The notes: generated by a model not told the origin, from the sequence alone. A stretch of DNA of 6,326 nt from Clostridia bacterium (GCA_017552165.1 JAFZCF010000034.1:1-6326), one strand, 5' to 3'. Shown: positions 1-5,490, numbered from the stretch's first letter. Program-made: numbers and translations.

Positions 1-27
1 CGGCCGTTTTTTCGCGGCGGGATTTTT

Positions 28-56
28 ATTATACCACGGACGCGTCCGCGTGTCAA
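28..56 (-). promoter_or_regulatory. Strong sigma-A type promoter firing leftward off the window (distal promoter)
   Basis: Read on the minus strand, a perfect -35 box TTGACA (56 to 51) is followed by a spacer of exactly 17 bases and a perfect -10 box TATAAT (33 to 28), with TGG just before the -10 (extended -10). Transcription would start near position 21 and leave the window, so the gene it serves is not visible. The spacer contains a perfect 12-base palindrome, CGGACGCGTCCG, at 37-48, which could be an operator. An A/T-only tract lies directly upstream of the -35 box. The boxes are seen in the sequence; promoter activity and start site are inferred. Confidence 0.8.
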
Positions 57-60
57 GCGG

Positions 61-90
61 TTTTTTTCAAAAAATAAAAAATTTTTATTT
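61..90 (-). promoter_or_regulatory. A/T tract upstream of the leftward promoter, UP-element-like
   Basis: Thirty bases made almost wholly of A and T runs (one C) sit four bases upstream of the -35 box at 51-56. This covers roughly -40 to -70 relative to the predicted start, where UP elements bind the RNA polymerase alpha C-terminal domains. Together with the two perfect hexamers it suggests a highly expressed leftward transcript. The tract also forms a weak A/T-only inverted repeat, but with no GC stem before it I do not read it as a terminator. Confidence 0.45.
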
Positions 91-119
91 CCTTTTCCCG
101 CTCTTTTTCCTCGCCGACC

Positions 120-200
120 CGGGGTTCTCCCCCCCTAGTCCCGGCGTCCGTTCGCTTTCCCCGTCCGCCCGGCCGCCCCCGCGGCCGCGCCTCCGGCGCA
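120..200. other. GC-rich non-coding block with two adjacent hairpins
   Basis: This stretch of almost only G and C lies between the two leftward promoters. It contains a perfect 7-base-pair hairpin with a CCCC loop (CGGCCGC at 170-176, GCGGCCG at 181-187) and next to it a 5-base-pair hairpin (GCGCC at 187-191, GGCGC at 195-199). Neither is followed by a T run on either strand, so they are not typical intrinsic terminators. The short open frames crossing it are low-complexity and lack ribosome binding sites. If the promoter at 210-238 is active, this is the 5' leader of its transcript or a small RNA. I recognise no known RNA family in it. Confidence 0.4.
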
Positions 201-209
201 AGCCCGCTT

Positions 210-238
210 ATTTTACTCATCCGGATACGGTTTGTCAA
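210..238 (-). promoter_or_regulatory. Sigma-A type promoter firing leftward (proximal to the proC terminator)
   Basis: On the minus strand a perfect TTGACA (238 to 233) is followed by a 17-base spacer and TAAAAT (215 to 210), five of six matches to the -10 consensus. The predicted start is near position 203. It sits just beyond the proline operon terminator, so it would begin a new transcription unit running left through the GC-rich block and past the second promoter at 28-56. The spacer carries the 8-base palindrome ATCCGGAT at 219-226. No convincing reading frame follows it inside the window. Confidence 0.62.
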
Positions 239-258
239 GAGCTTTTTTGATTCTTTCG

Positions 259-290
259 AAAAAAATTTCCGCCGCGGCAGGCGCGGCGGA
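259..290 (-). terminator. Rho-independent terminator of the proBAC operon
   Basis: Read on the minus strand, a GC stem (CCGCCGCG at 289-282 pairing with CGCGGCGG at 276-269, extended by one A-T pair) closes a 5-base loop. After a short AAA it runs into seven U residues (265 to 259). It lies about 55 bases past the proC stop codon, the expected place for the end of the proline operon transcript. The plus strand has the A run on the wrong side, so it works only leftward. Confidence 0.88.
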
Positions 291-345
291 TCAGCGGATC
301 AAATTGTTTTGATTTTTTGCTCGTTTGACGTTGAAGAATTTACGG

Positions 346-1167
346 TCAATCTTTTTTTCCGAGCTCTTTCGTGCGGCTGAAGGAAGCGACGACCGCGTCG
401 GAAACCGCCGCGCGGAATGCACGTTCCTCAAGAACGGCTACTCCCGCGACTGTAGATCCGGCGGGAGAGCATACGTCGTCGCGGAGCTCCCCCGGGTGTC
501 TCCCGCTCTTGATCGTCGACGTAGCGGAACCGCTCACAGTCAGCGCGGCAAGCCTGAGCGCAGTCTCTTTCGTCAGGCCGCACCTTACGCCGCCCTCCGA
601 AAGCGCGTCTATACACATATAAATGAAAGCGGGACCACAGCCGGATATCGCCGTGCCGGCGTCGAAAAGTTTCTCACTGAGCGGTATGATTTCGCCCGCG
701 TTTGCGAGTATCTCGAAAAACGCTTTTCCGTCCTCGTCGGTCACGTTCCGGTTGCCGCAGAAAAGCACCGCGCCGTCACCGGTCGAAACCGGAAGATTGG
801 GCATTATCCTGATAATTTTCGCGTTATCCCCGAACATACCGCAGAGCGTCTCGAGCGTAACACCTGCCGCCATGCTGACAAGAACGAACTCGTCATTTCT
901 TTTTTTAAGTATCGGAGAGATTTTGTCGGAAAGCGCGCTCAGTCCCTGCGGCTTGACACCAAGAAAAATCAGACCGCACGTTTCGCAGATTTCCTCGGCG
1001 GACGCGGCGCGGCATCCGAGCTTCGCCGCGGATTCGGCGCTCCTTTCCGGCGTTGTGCGGCAAACGTAAACCGCCTCGCCGCCGGTCTTTTTAATTACGG
1101 AACCGGCGAGAGCTCCTCCCATATTGCCGGCACCGATGAATCCTATTTTCAATCCTTCGAGTTTCAT
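346..1167 (-). CDS. proC: Pyrroline-5-carboxylate reductase (ProC)
   Basis: Cytoplasmic enzyme catalysing the last step of proline synthesis, the NAD(P)H-dependent reduction of 1-pyrroline-5-carboxylate to L-proline. The 273-residue protein has the usual full length. The N-terminal Rossmann fold shows GAGNMG at residues 12-17, followed by VKPQ at 71-74 and MPN at 122-124. The C-terminal helical dimerisation domain carries SGCGPAF at 175-181 and the family signature starting HPGELRDDVCSPAGST at 224-239. The ATG at 1167 overlaps the proA stop as ATGA, and only a weak ribosome binding site precedes it, so translation is probably coupled to proA. It is the last gene of proBAC and is followed by a strong terminator. 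Nothing is missing or unusual. Confidence 0.97.
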   Translation of the reverse strand: MKLEGLKIGFIGAGNMGGALAGSVIKKTGGEAVYVCRTTPERSAESAAKLGCRAASAEEICETCGLIFLGVKPQGLSALSDKISPILKKRNDEFVLVSMAAGVTLETLCGMFGDNAKIIRIMPNLPVSTGDGAVLFCGNRNVTDEDGKAFFEILANAGEIIPLSEKLFDAGTAISGCGPAFIYMCIDALSEGGVRCGLTKETALRLAALTVSGSATSTIKSGRHPGELRDDVCSPAGSTVAGVAVLEERAFRAAVSDAVVASFSRTKELGKKD

Positions 1168-2414
1168 CTTATCTGTCCGTTTCCAGTAACCACGTATTTA
1201 TACGACGTAAGTTCGTTGAGACCCATCGGTCCGCGCGCGTGAAGTTTCTGAGTTGATATTCCCATTTCACAGCCCAGGCCGAACTCCCCTCCGTCGGTGA
1301 ATCTTGTTGAAGCGTTTACGTACACAGCCGCGCTGTCAACGTGCGACGTGAAATAATCCGCCGCCGCGGCGTCCTCCGTGACTATCGCGTCGCTGTGATG
1401 AGTCGAATGCTTTTCAATGTGGCGGCAGGCGTCCTCGACGTCACCGACAATGCCGACGGCAAGCTTGTAGTCGAGAAATTCCGTATCGAAATCGTATTCT
1501 CCCGCCGGAACGCAATCTGTCAGATGCTCCGCCGCCTCTGCGTCGGCAACGAGAGTGACATGATGGGGCGCGGAAGCTCCGCAAAGTCTTTTTTCAAGCT
1601 CGGGCAGAAATGTTTCGGCTATGTCTCTGTGAACTAGACATACCTCGGCGGCGTTGCAGACCGAAGGGCGGCTCGTTTTTGCGTTTTCGATTATGTCAAG
1701 CGCCTTTTTAAGATCAGCGCCCCCGTCAACATACACGTGGCATATTCCCGTTCCTGTCTCTATACACGGAACCTTGGCGTTCTCGACGCAGGCGCGGATA
1801 AGTCCCTTCCCTCCCCTCGGGATGAGAAGATCGACAAGCCCCGCCGCCGTCATCAGTTCGTTGGCGCTTTCTCTCGACGGATCAGGGACAGTGCATACGC
1901 AGTCCGGAGAAAGGCCCGCGGTTTCGAGCGCATTTCTCATGACCTGTGTGATCGTGCGCGAAGTCCCGAAGGCGTCACTCCCGCTTCTGAGCACGCAAGC
2001 GTTCCCGCTCATCACGCACAGCGCCGCGGCGTCCGACGTAACGTTTGGCCGCGATTCGTAAATGATTGCGACCACGCCGAGCGGCACAGATATTTTTTTG
2101 AGCTCCAGCCCATTGTAAAGCGTCCTTTGTTCGATTACCCTTCCGAGCGGGTCCGGAAGCTCCGCAACGGCGCGTATGCCGCTTGCCATCCCGGAAATAC
2201 GCTTATCGCTCAGTTCGAGACGGTCGAGCATCACGCCGGAAAGTTTTCCCCTCGCTCCGGCGACGTCTTCTTTGTTGACGGACAGTATGTATTCCGCCGA
2301 CTCCTCAATGGCGTCAGCCATTTTTAAAAGCGCGGCGCGGCGCGTTTCGACAGATGAAACCCGCAGGATCTCAGCCGCTTTTTTCGCAGATTTAAGCGTT
2401 TCGATTGTTGTCAT
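1164..2414 (-). CDS. proA: Gamma-glutamyl phosphate reductase (glutamate-5-semialdehyde dehydrogenase, ProA)
   Basis: Second enzyme of proline synthesis: it reduces L-glutamyl 5-phosphate, made by ProB, to glutamate-5-semialdehyde with NADPH. The semialdehyde then cyclises to the ProC substrate. The protein has 416 residues, the normal size for this aldehyde-dehydrogenase-superfamily member. Visible marks are PLGVVAIIYESRPNVTSD at 111-128, IPRGGKGLI at 198-206, the catalytic cysteine C253 in SVCNAAE at 251-257, and the C-terminal signature with VNASTRFTDGGEFGLG at 366-381. The ATG at 2414 lies inside the last codons of proB (23-base overlap) with GGAG at 2421-2424 (minus strand) six bases upstream. 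The overlaps at both ends indicate coupled translation and channelled supply of the unstable glutamyl phosphate. Complete and intact. Confidence 0.98.
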   Translation of the reverse strand: MTTIETLKSAKKAAEILRVSSVETRRAALLKMADAIEESAEYILSVNKEDVAGARGKLSGVMLDRLELSDKRISGMASGIRAVAELPDPLGRVIEQRTLYNGLELKKISVPLGVVAIIYESRPNVTSDAAALCVMSGNACVLRSGSDAFGTSRTITQVMRNALETAGLSPDCVCTVPDPSRESANELMTAAGLVDLLIPRGGKGLIRACVENAKVPCIETGTGICHVYVDGGADLKKALDIIENAKTSRPSVCNAAEVCLVHRDIAETFLPELEKRLCGASAPHHVTLVADAEAAEHLTDCVPAGEYDFDTEFLDYKLAVGIVGDVEDACRHIEKHSTHHSDAIVTEDAAAADYFTSHVDSAAVYVNASTRFTDGGEFGLGCEMGISTQKLHARGPMGLNELTSYKYVVTGNGQIR

Positions 2415-3180
2415 TTTCAGCTCCGAATCTCGTCCCTATGTTCTCGCCGTCTATGATGCCGTACAGCAGCGACGGCTCGTCGCCCCTCGCGATCACGACG
2501 TCGCATCCGACGCGGGTCGCAATTTCCGCCGCTTTTATCTTTGTGACCATCCCGCCGGTGCCGAGAGAGCTTCCGCTTCCGCCGGTCATTTGTCTTATTT
2601 CATCCGTTATCTCCGGAACGTACGGAATAAGCTTTGCGTCGGGATCCCGGTGCGGATCCGACGTGTAAAGCCCGTCTATATCGGAGAGGATAACGAGAAG
2701 TTCGGCTCCTACGGTCTCGGCAACTATGGCCGCAAGGGTGTCGTTTTCGCCTATAACGTTCATTTCGTACGTGGCGACCGTATCGTTTTCGTTTATTACG
2801 GGCAGAGCGCCGAGTTCAAGAAGCCTGAACAGGGTGTTCTGTATATTTTTTCTCCGGTGTTCGTCCGAAACGTCGTCTCCGGTCAGCAGTACCTGCGCGA
2901 CCGTATGATTATACTCGGAGAAAAGGCGGTCGTAAACGTACATGAGTTCGCACTGACCGACGGCGGCGGCAGCCTGTTTTGTCGGCATATCATCCGGCCG
3001 CCCCGGCAGGGACAGTTTGCCGACGCCCATTCCGATTGCGCCAGAGGAAACGAGCAGGACCTCGTGTCCCGCGTTTTTCAGATCGCTGAGCACGCGGCAA
3101 AGCTTTTCTACATTTCTTATATTAAGTCTGCCGGTCGCGTGTGCGATCGTCGACGTCCCGACCTTTATTACGATTCTCAT
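2392..3180 (-). CDS. proB: Glutamate 5-kinase, short form without PUA domain (ProB)
   Basis: First and usually feedback-controlled enzyme of proline synthesis, transferring phosphate from ATP to the gamma carboxylate of glutamate. From the chosen start the protein has 262 residues and consists of the amino acid kinase domain only. It shows KVGTS at 6-10, SSGAIGMG at 45-52, VINENDTV at 128-135, GENDTLAA at 144-151, SDIDGLYTSDP at 166-176 and GTGGMVTK at 207-214. The PUA domain that takes E. coli ProB to 367 residues is absent, as in other known short members. An in-frame ATG at 3264 exists but lies upstream of the predicted promoter, whereas the ATG at 3180 begins the conserved MRIVIKVG and has GGAGGT five bases upstream. 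The gene heads the proBAC operon and overlaps proA. Confidence 0.96.
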   Translation of the reverse strand: MRIVIKVGTSTIAHATGRLNIRNVEKLCRVLSDLKNAGHEVLLVSSGAIGMGVGKLSLPGRPDDMPTKQAAAAVGQCELMYVYDRLFSEYNHTVAQVLLTGDDVSDEHRRKNIQNTLFRLLELGALPVINENDTVATYEMNVIGENDTLAAIVAETVGAELLVILSDIDGLYTSDPHRDPDAKLIPYVPEITDEIRQMTGGSGSSLGTGGMVTKIKAAEIATRVGCDVVIARGDEPSLLYGIIDGENIGTRFGAENDNNRNA

Positions 3181-3185
3181 TGTTG

Positions 3186-3191
3186 ACCTCC
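3186..3191 (-). promoter_or_regulatory. Ribosome binding site fixing the proB start
   Basis: GGAGGT on the minus strand, five bases before the ATG at 3180. It decides the proB start over the in-frame ATG at 3264, which would add 28 residues not belonging to the kinase fold and would lie outside the predicted transcript. Confidence 0.9.
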
Positions 3192-3208
3192 CGAACAAAA
3201 CCCATTTT

Positions 3209-3237
3209 ATTATATCACCGAACGTTTTCGTTGTCAA
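3209..3237 (-). promoter_or_regulatory. Promoter of the proBAC operon
   Basis: On the minus strand a perfect TTGACA (3237 to 3232), a 17-base spacer and a perfect TATAAT (3214 to 3209) preceded by TGA (extended -10). The predicted start near 3202 leaves a leader of only about 20 bases before the proB ATG. That is too short for a T-box or riboswitch of the sort some Gram-positive proline operons use, so control would have to be at initiation or by ProB feedback inhibition. The spacer contains the small palindrome AACGTT at 3221-3226. Confidence 0.88.
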
Positions 3238-3245
3238 TCTCAAAC

Positions 3246-3263
3246 TGCGCAAAGCACAGCGCA
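3246..3263. promoter_or_regulatory. Inverted repeat between the divergent promoters, possible operator
   Basis: TGCGC at 3246-3250 and GCGCA at 3259-3263 form an inverted repeat with an 8-base gap, lying between the -35 boxes of the leftward proB promoter and the rightward oxidoreductase promoter. The position suits a regulator acting on either side. The arms are only five bases long, so chance is a real explanation. It resembles no operator I know. Confidence 0.22.
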
Positions 3264-3279
3264 CGGAGTCATTTTTATC

Positions 3280-3308
3280 TTGACTTTGCGGCGGATTTAT
3301 GGTAAACT
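3280..3308 (+). promoter_or_regulatory. Promoter of the oxidoreductase / TIM-barrel operon
   Basis: TTGACT at 3280-3285 (five of six), a 17-base spacer, then TAAACT at 3303-3308 (four of six) supported by TGG directly in front (extended -10). The predicted start is near 3315, giving a leader of about 30 bases before the ATG at 3345. The -10 is weaker than that of the divergent proB promoter, which leaves room for regulation. Confidence 0.7.
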
Positions 3309-3344
3309 ATCAGCGGATAAATATACTCTCTTCAGGAGGATACC

Positions 3345-4532
3345 ATGGGAACAAACAAAAGCCTTGACGCTTACAAGGAAAACCAGGAAAAAACAACCGT
3401 CGACGCCTCGAGAAAGCTCCGTGTCGGCATAATCGGTACCGGCTGGATCGCCGGCGCACACATGGCGTCGTATCTGCGTCAGCCCGACGTTGAGTTCGTG
3501 GCAGCAGCGGACCTCATCCCGGGCAAAGCGGAAAAGTTTTTCGCCGACTGGAAGGAAGAAGCCGAGAAAAACGGTTTTGACTTCTCCGGTGTAAAATTCT
3601 ATCCGTCGCACAAGGAAATGCTCGACGACAAATCGCTTAAACTCGACGCTGTCTCGGTATGTACCTATAACCGTCAGCACGCGGAGCCGACGATCTACGC
3701 GCTCAAAAAAGGCGTTAACGTCCTTCTCGAAAAGCCGTTCACCGTCACGCTCGACGAGGCCGTTGAGGTTTGCCGCGCCGAGAAAGAGAGCGGCAAGCTC
3801 CTTTCGATCGGATTCCAGCCCCGTATGGACGCAAACATGCAGGAAATTAAGCGCATTGTCAAGTCCGGAGCGCTCGGAAAGGTTTATTATATCACGATAG
3901 GCGGCGGCCGCCGCCGCGGCATCCCGACGCCGTTCGGCACCTCCTTCATTGCAAAAGAAACCGGCGGAGTCGGCGCTCTCGGCGACATCGGCTGCTACGC
4001 GCTCGATATGGTCCTCAACGCAATTGGAAACCCGAAGCCCCTCACGGTCAGCGGTTATACGTCCGATTTCTTCGGCAAGGATCCGGCATATTATCCCGAT
4101 CATCCCGAATATGCGCAAGCCTTCGGCGTTGACGATTTCGCTGCCGGCTTCATCCGTCTCGAGGGCGGAGTCGTCGTCGACTTCCGTACTGCGTGGGCGA
4201 TGAACCTCGACACGATGGGCGACACGATAATCATGGGAACCAAGGGAAGCCTCCGCATTCCTTCCACCGACTGCTGGAACGGCACCGTCGGCGGCCCGAT
4301 GACTCTCTATACAGAGGTTGCGGGACTTCAGACTGAAACTGTCCTGCCGATTCTCCCGCAGGATGAGGACCTCTTCTACCTCAAGATCCGCACCTTCCTC
4401 GACGCTATCAAGAACGGCACGCCCGCTCCCGTCCCGTCCAGCCAGATTCTTTATAACCAGGCTATAATAGACGGAATCGCTCGTTCCGCAAAGGCTAAAA
4501 AAGAAGTCAAGATTGTCATCCCGAAAATCTGA
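3345..4532 (+). CDS. Gfo/Idh/MocA-family NAD(P)-dependent oxidoreductase (sugar or cyclitol dehydrogenase, substrate unknown)
   Basis: A 395-residue cytoplasmic dehydrogenase expected to oxidise or reduce a hydroxyl group of a sugar, sugar derivative or cyclitol. After a 25-residue polar extension with no signal peptide comes a Rossmann domain with VGIIGTGWIAGAH at 27-39. The catalytic-lysine motif EKP is at 129-131. The second alpha/beta domain carries RRRGIP at 189-194 and GDIGCYALD at 213-221. In the last motif the position that is histidine in inositol dehydrogenases (DxGxH) is tyrosine 218, as in Zymomonas glucose-fructose oxidoreductase. The start has AGGAGG at 3334-3339, five bases upstream. 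Codons mostly end in C, suggesting good expression. The next gene follows after 11 bases and shares the operon. The family is secure; the substrate is not. Confidence 0.93.
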   Translation: MGTNKSLDAYKENQEKTTVDASRKLRVGIIGTGWIAGAHMASYLRQPDVEFVAAADLIPGKAEKFFADWKEEAEKNGFDFSGVKFYPSHKEMLDDKSLKLDAVSVCTYNRQHAEPTIYALKKGVNVLLEKPFTVTLDEAVEVCRAEKESGKLLSIGFQPRMDANMQEIKRIVKSGALGKVYYITIGGGRRRGIPTPFGTSFIAKETGGVGALGDIGCYALDMVLNAIGNPKPLTVSGYTSDFFGKDPAYYPDHPEYAQAFGVDDFAAGFIRLEGGVVVDFRTAWAMNLDTMGDTIIMGTKGSLRIPSTDCWNGTVGGPMTLYTEVAGLQTETVLPILPQDEDLFYLKIRTFLDAIKNGTPAPVPSSQILYNQAIIDGIARSAKAKKEVKIVIPKI

Positions 4533-4543
4533 GAGGAAGATAC

Positions 4544-5377
4544 ATGAAACAGTTCAAAGTCGGCGTACAGCTCTACAGCGTACGTAACGATCTCGACAAA
4601 AACTTCTTCGGAACGCTCCGCAAAATCCGCGATATGGGCTATGAATACGTCGAATTCGCCGGTTACTACGGACATTCCGCCGAAGAACTCAAAGACATGC
4701 TCGACGAGCTCGGGCTGAAGAGCATCTCCACCCATTCGGGTTTTGAGGCGTTTGAGACCGAAGACAGCGCGCCGTTTGAGTTTCTCAAAACGATCGGCAT
4801 AAAGTATATCGTCATCCCGTGGGCAAACGGCGATAATCTCCCTCCGAACGCCGCGTGGACCGATTATCTCGGCAGAGTCAAAAAAGTCGCCGAACGCGCC
4901 GCGAAATACGGTATGGAGATCCTTTACCACAACCATGATTTCGAATTCATCGACGCGGGCGGCGAGGTCCGCTACGACGTTATGATGCGCGATTTCAAGG
5001 GATACGTAAATCCCCAGCCCGACGTATGCTGGATCAACTACGGCGGATACGACCCCGCCGCGTACATCAGGAAATACGGCGACAGGATAAACGTGGTACA
5101 CCTGAAGGATTTCAACTGCAGGAATCTCGCAGCCGGACCGGTCTATGCTCTAATCGACAAGGACGGCAAGGCGGTAAAACCGCAGTCGCAGGCCGACGCG
5201 GGATTTGAATTTGCTCCCCTCGGACGCGGACGCAACGACTTTGCAAAGATCATCAAAGCGTGCGACGAAATAGGCGCGGAATATCTCATAGTCGAGCAGG
5301 ACGGCTCGCCGGATATCCCGACTATCGAGGCGATCGAAATAAGCCGAGGATATCTGAAGGACACCTTCGGAATCTGA
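4544..5377 (+). CDS. Sugar phosphate isomerase/epimerase-like TIM-barrel protein (xylose isomerase-like, AP endonuclease 2 fold)
   Basis: A 277-residue cytoplasmic protein of the xylose-isomerase-like TIM-barrel superfamily, which includes inosose dehydratase/isomerase (IolE, IolI), ketose 3-epimerases and several 3-keto-sugar enzymes. Visible marks are GVQLYSVRNDL at 7-17, the YHNHDFEF motif at 128-135, PDVCW at 159-163, the RINVVHLKDF stretch at 181-190 and VEQDG at 250-254. D160, H186 and E251 are likely divalent metal ligands; their order, and the 26-residue gap between Asp and His, match the superfamily. The ATG lies 11 bases after the oxidoreductase stop, with AGAGGA about six bases upstream. 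The two products probably act in sequence on one substrate. Reaction and substrate cannot be fixed; full length and intact. Confidence 0.9.
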   Translation: MKQFKVGVQLYSVRNDLDKNFFGTLRKIRDMGYEYVEFAGYYGHSAEELKDMLDELGLKSISTHSGFEAFETEDSAPFEFLKTIGIKYIVIPWANGDNLPPNAAWTDYLGRVKKVAERAAKYGMEILYHNHDFEFIDAGGEVRYDVMMRDFKGYVNPQPDVCWINYGGYDPAAYIRKYGDRINVVHLKDFNCRNLAAGPVYALIDKDGKAVKPQSQADAGFEFAPLGRGRNDFAKIIKACDEIGAEYLIVEQDGSPDIPTIEAIEISRGYLKDTFGI

Positions 5378-5390
5378 CATTAAACGTCAT

Positions 5391-5425
5391 AAAAGCCGCG
5401 GTTTCACGTTGAAACCGCGGTTTTT
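5391..5425 (+). terminator. Rho-independent terminator of the oxidoreductase / TIM-barrel operon
   Basis: A perfect 11-base-pair stem, CCGCGGTTTCA at 5396-5406 with TGAAACCGCGG at 5410-5420, closes a 3-base loop and runs straight into TTTTT at 5421-5425. Four A residues before the stem would give a shorter T run on the opposite strand, so weak bidirectional action is possible. It starts 13 bases after the stop codon of the TIM-barrel gene. Confidence 0.93.
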
Positions 5426-5428
5426 CTG

Positions 5429-5457
5429 TTGACATCGCTCCGTTAAAATGGTAAAAT
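5429..5457 (+). promoter_or_regulatory. Promoter of the fumarase / tartrate dehydratase alpha-subunit gene
   Basis: A perfect TTGACA at 5429-5434, a 17-base spacer, and TAAAAT at 5452-5457 (five of six) with TGG in front. The predicted start is near 5464, about 27 bases before the ATG. The -35 box begins only three bases after the T run of the preceding terminator, so this gene is a separate transcription unit from the pair upstream. Confidence 0.85.
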
Positions 5458-5490
5458 ACTGCAGAAAAAGCAAACGATCACGGAGGCCGC

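Noticed and set aside
50..250. Short open frames on both strands of the left intergenic region (66 and 61 codons)
   Set aside because: Both are low-complexity (Pro/Arg or Arg/Gly/Lys rich) with no ribosome binding site. The minus-strand one starts within the -35 box of a predicted promoter and ends in the A/T tract.
286..301. Tandem 8-base direct repeat GCGGATCA twice
   Set aside because: One copy is partly the arm of the proC terminator stem. There are only two units, so it is too short to call a repeat element or attachment site.
298..318. ATCAAA/TTTGAT hairpin followed by TTTTT on the plus strand
   Set aside because: The stem is six mostly A-T pairs, and no plus-strand gene precedes it, so it is probably a chance structure.
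1..345. tRNA or rRNA gene at the left edge
   Set aside because: The tandem promoters point to a strong transcript, but no tRNA arms or rRNA motifs are visible before the window ends.
325..1242. Long plus-strand open frame of 305 codons
   Set aside because: It is antisense to proC and the end of proA, which are certain, and encodes no recognisable domain. Long antisense frames are common in GC-rich genes.
2176..3186. Plus-strand open frame of 336 codons
   Set aside because: It runs antisense across the proB/proA junction, has no promoter or ribosome binding site of note, and shows no family motif.
3181..3207. Possible T-box or riboswitch ahead of proB
   Set aside because: The predicted leader is only about 20 bases long and has no hairpin or terminator.
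3181..3264. Upstream in-frame ATG that would extend ProB by 28 residues
   Set aside because: The extension covers the promoter boxes and the ribosome binding site and does not belong to the kinase fold.
3297..4118. Minus-strand open frame of 273 codons
   Set aside because: It is a shadow of the Gfo/Idh/MocA gene and would read into the divergent promoter region in the wrong direction, with no domain recognised.
4451..5101. Minus-strand open frame of 216 codons
   Set aside because: It is a shadow of the TIM-barrel gene, crossing the operon junction without any start signal.
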